Source: JANNHP01 sp031404455
Lineage (GTDB): Bacteria; Planctomycetota; JAJSAM01; JAJVHW01
Reading direction: 5' to 3'
DNA length: 6,071 bases
Assembly: GCA_031404455.1 (NCBI GenBank)
Contig: JANNHP010000377.1
Span: 1 to 6,071, forward strand
Below the pieces are notes generated by a model. That model was not told the origin of the DNA. It made no database searches and was given only the letters and a program-made list of their open reading frames with translations. Position 1 is the stretch's first letter, and every line of letters begins with the position of its first letter. Shown piece by piece: positions 5,948 to 6,071 of this stretch. The translations under genes and the position numbers were made by a program.

Positions 5948-6071
5948 ACTCGAAAGCGATTCCGAACGCCGAGCTGGGCGTACGCCTCAAGCAAATCTTC
6001 GAGAACCCGGTCATGCTAGCTGTTTCGATCGTGCTCTTCATGGGAATCTATTTTGTCGGTGCCACCACGCT
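5902..6071 (+). pseudogene. 5'-truncated ExbD/TolR-like fragment joined to a membrane-like segment, runs off window
   Basis: Frame 1 is open to the window end. From about 5905 it reads DQVLGIVANGNYYLNSK, then AELGVRLKQIFENP. This resembles the start of the periplasmic domain of ExbD/TolR: a strand, G-x-[YF]-Y-L-N, then a helix L-x-x-x-L-x-x-x-F. ExbD/TolR couples proton flow through ExbB/TolQ to outer-membrane transport or integrity. The N-terminal membrane anchor with its conserved Asp, and any start codon with a binding site, are missing, because that space is occupied by the PPC-like gene in another frame. After residue P at about 6007-6009 the family pattern gives way to a hydrophobic stretch (about 6013-6060) that looks like a transmembrane helix. 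GC is about 53% from 5901 on, against about 70% just before. It could instead be a real but divergent gene overlapping the previous one; recognition of ExbD is from pattern memory only. Confidence 0.4.

Noticed and set aside
1..6071. CRISPR array, insertion sequence or recombinase gene
   Set aside because: No regularly spaced repeats, no terminal inverted repeats bounding a coding unit, and no transposase or integrase motifs were found on either strand.

Overview
This is a very GC-rich bacterial window (over 80% GC in the opening 60 bases, roughly 70% across most coding DNA). It has Shine-Dalgarno-preceded starts, a tRNA with an encoded CCA end, and secreted and membrane proteins of types common in Myxococcota, Planctomycetota, Acidobacteriota and Eisenbacteria-like lineages. 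The phylum cannot be fixed from the sequence. Every supported gene lies on the + strand; the long minus-strand open frames are shadows created by GC-biased codons.

Layout. Positions 1-2925 hold the 3' part of a large all-helical TPR-type protein whose start lies upstream of the window. Its helices form a ~159-residue super-repeat with strictly spaced anchor residues, expanded in the last two periods. Next comes an intact tRNA-Val(CAC) at 2976-3050. Directly behind it is a lower-GC stretch and a 5'-truncated remnant (3120-3260) matching the C-terminal end typical of phage-tail/S74-like surface proteins. After a ~190-base leader region come two orphan envelope genes: a tryptophan-rich secreted protein (3452-3961), and a single-pass membrane protein with a proline-rich stalk and two possibly duplicated soluble domains (4141-5499). 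A third, secreted PPC-like protein starts at 5636. Its frame breaks at about 5900, where GC falls to about 53% and a different frame encodes an ExbD/TolR-like periplasmic segment, then a membrane-like segment, running off the window.

How it fits together. The TPR gene and the tRNA look like stable chromosomal DNA. From the tRNA rightward the window reads as an accessory, mosaic region: separate transcription units for exported proteins, mixed with pieces of unrelated genes. No integrase, transposase, CRISPR array or complete mobile element is visible. No known defence or biosynthetic system can be recognised. The most notable signals are the TPR super-repeat, the two gene-fragment junctions, and the uncharacterised membrane protein.
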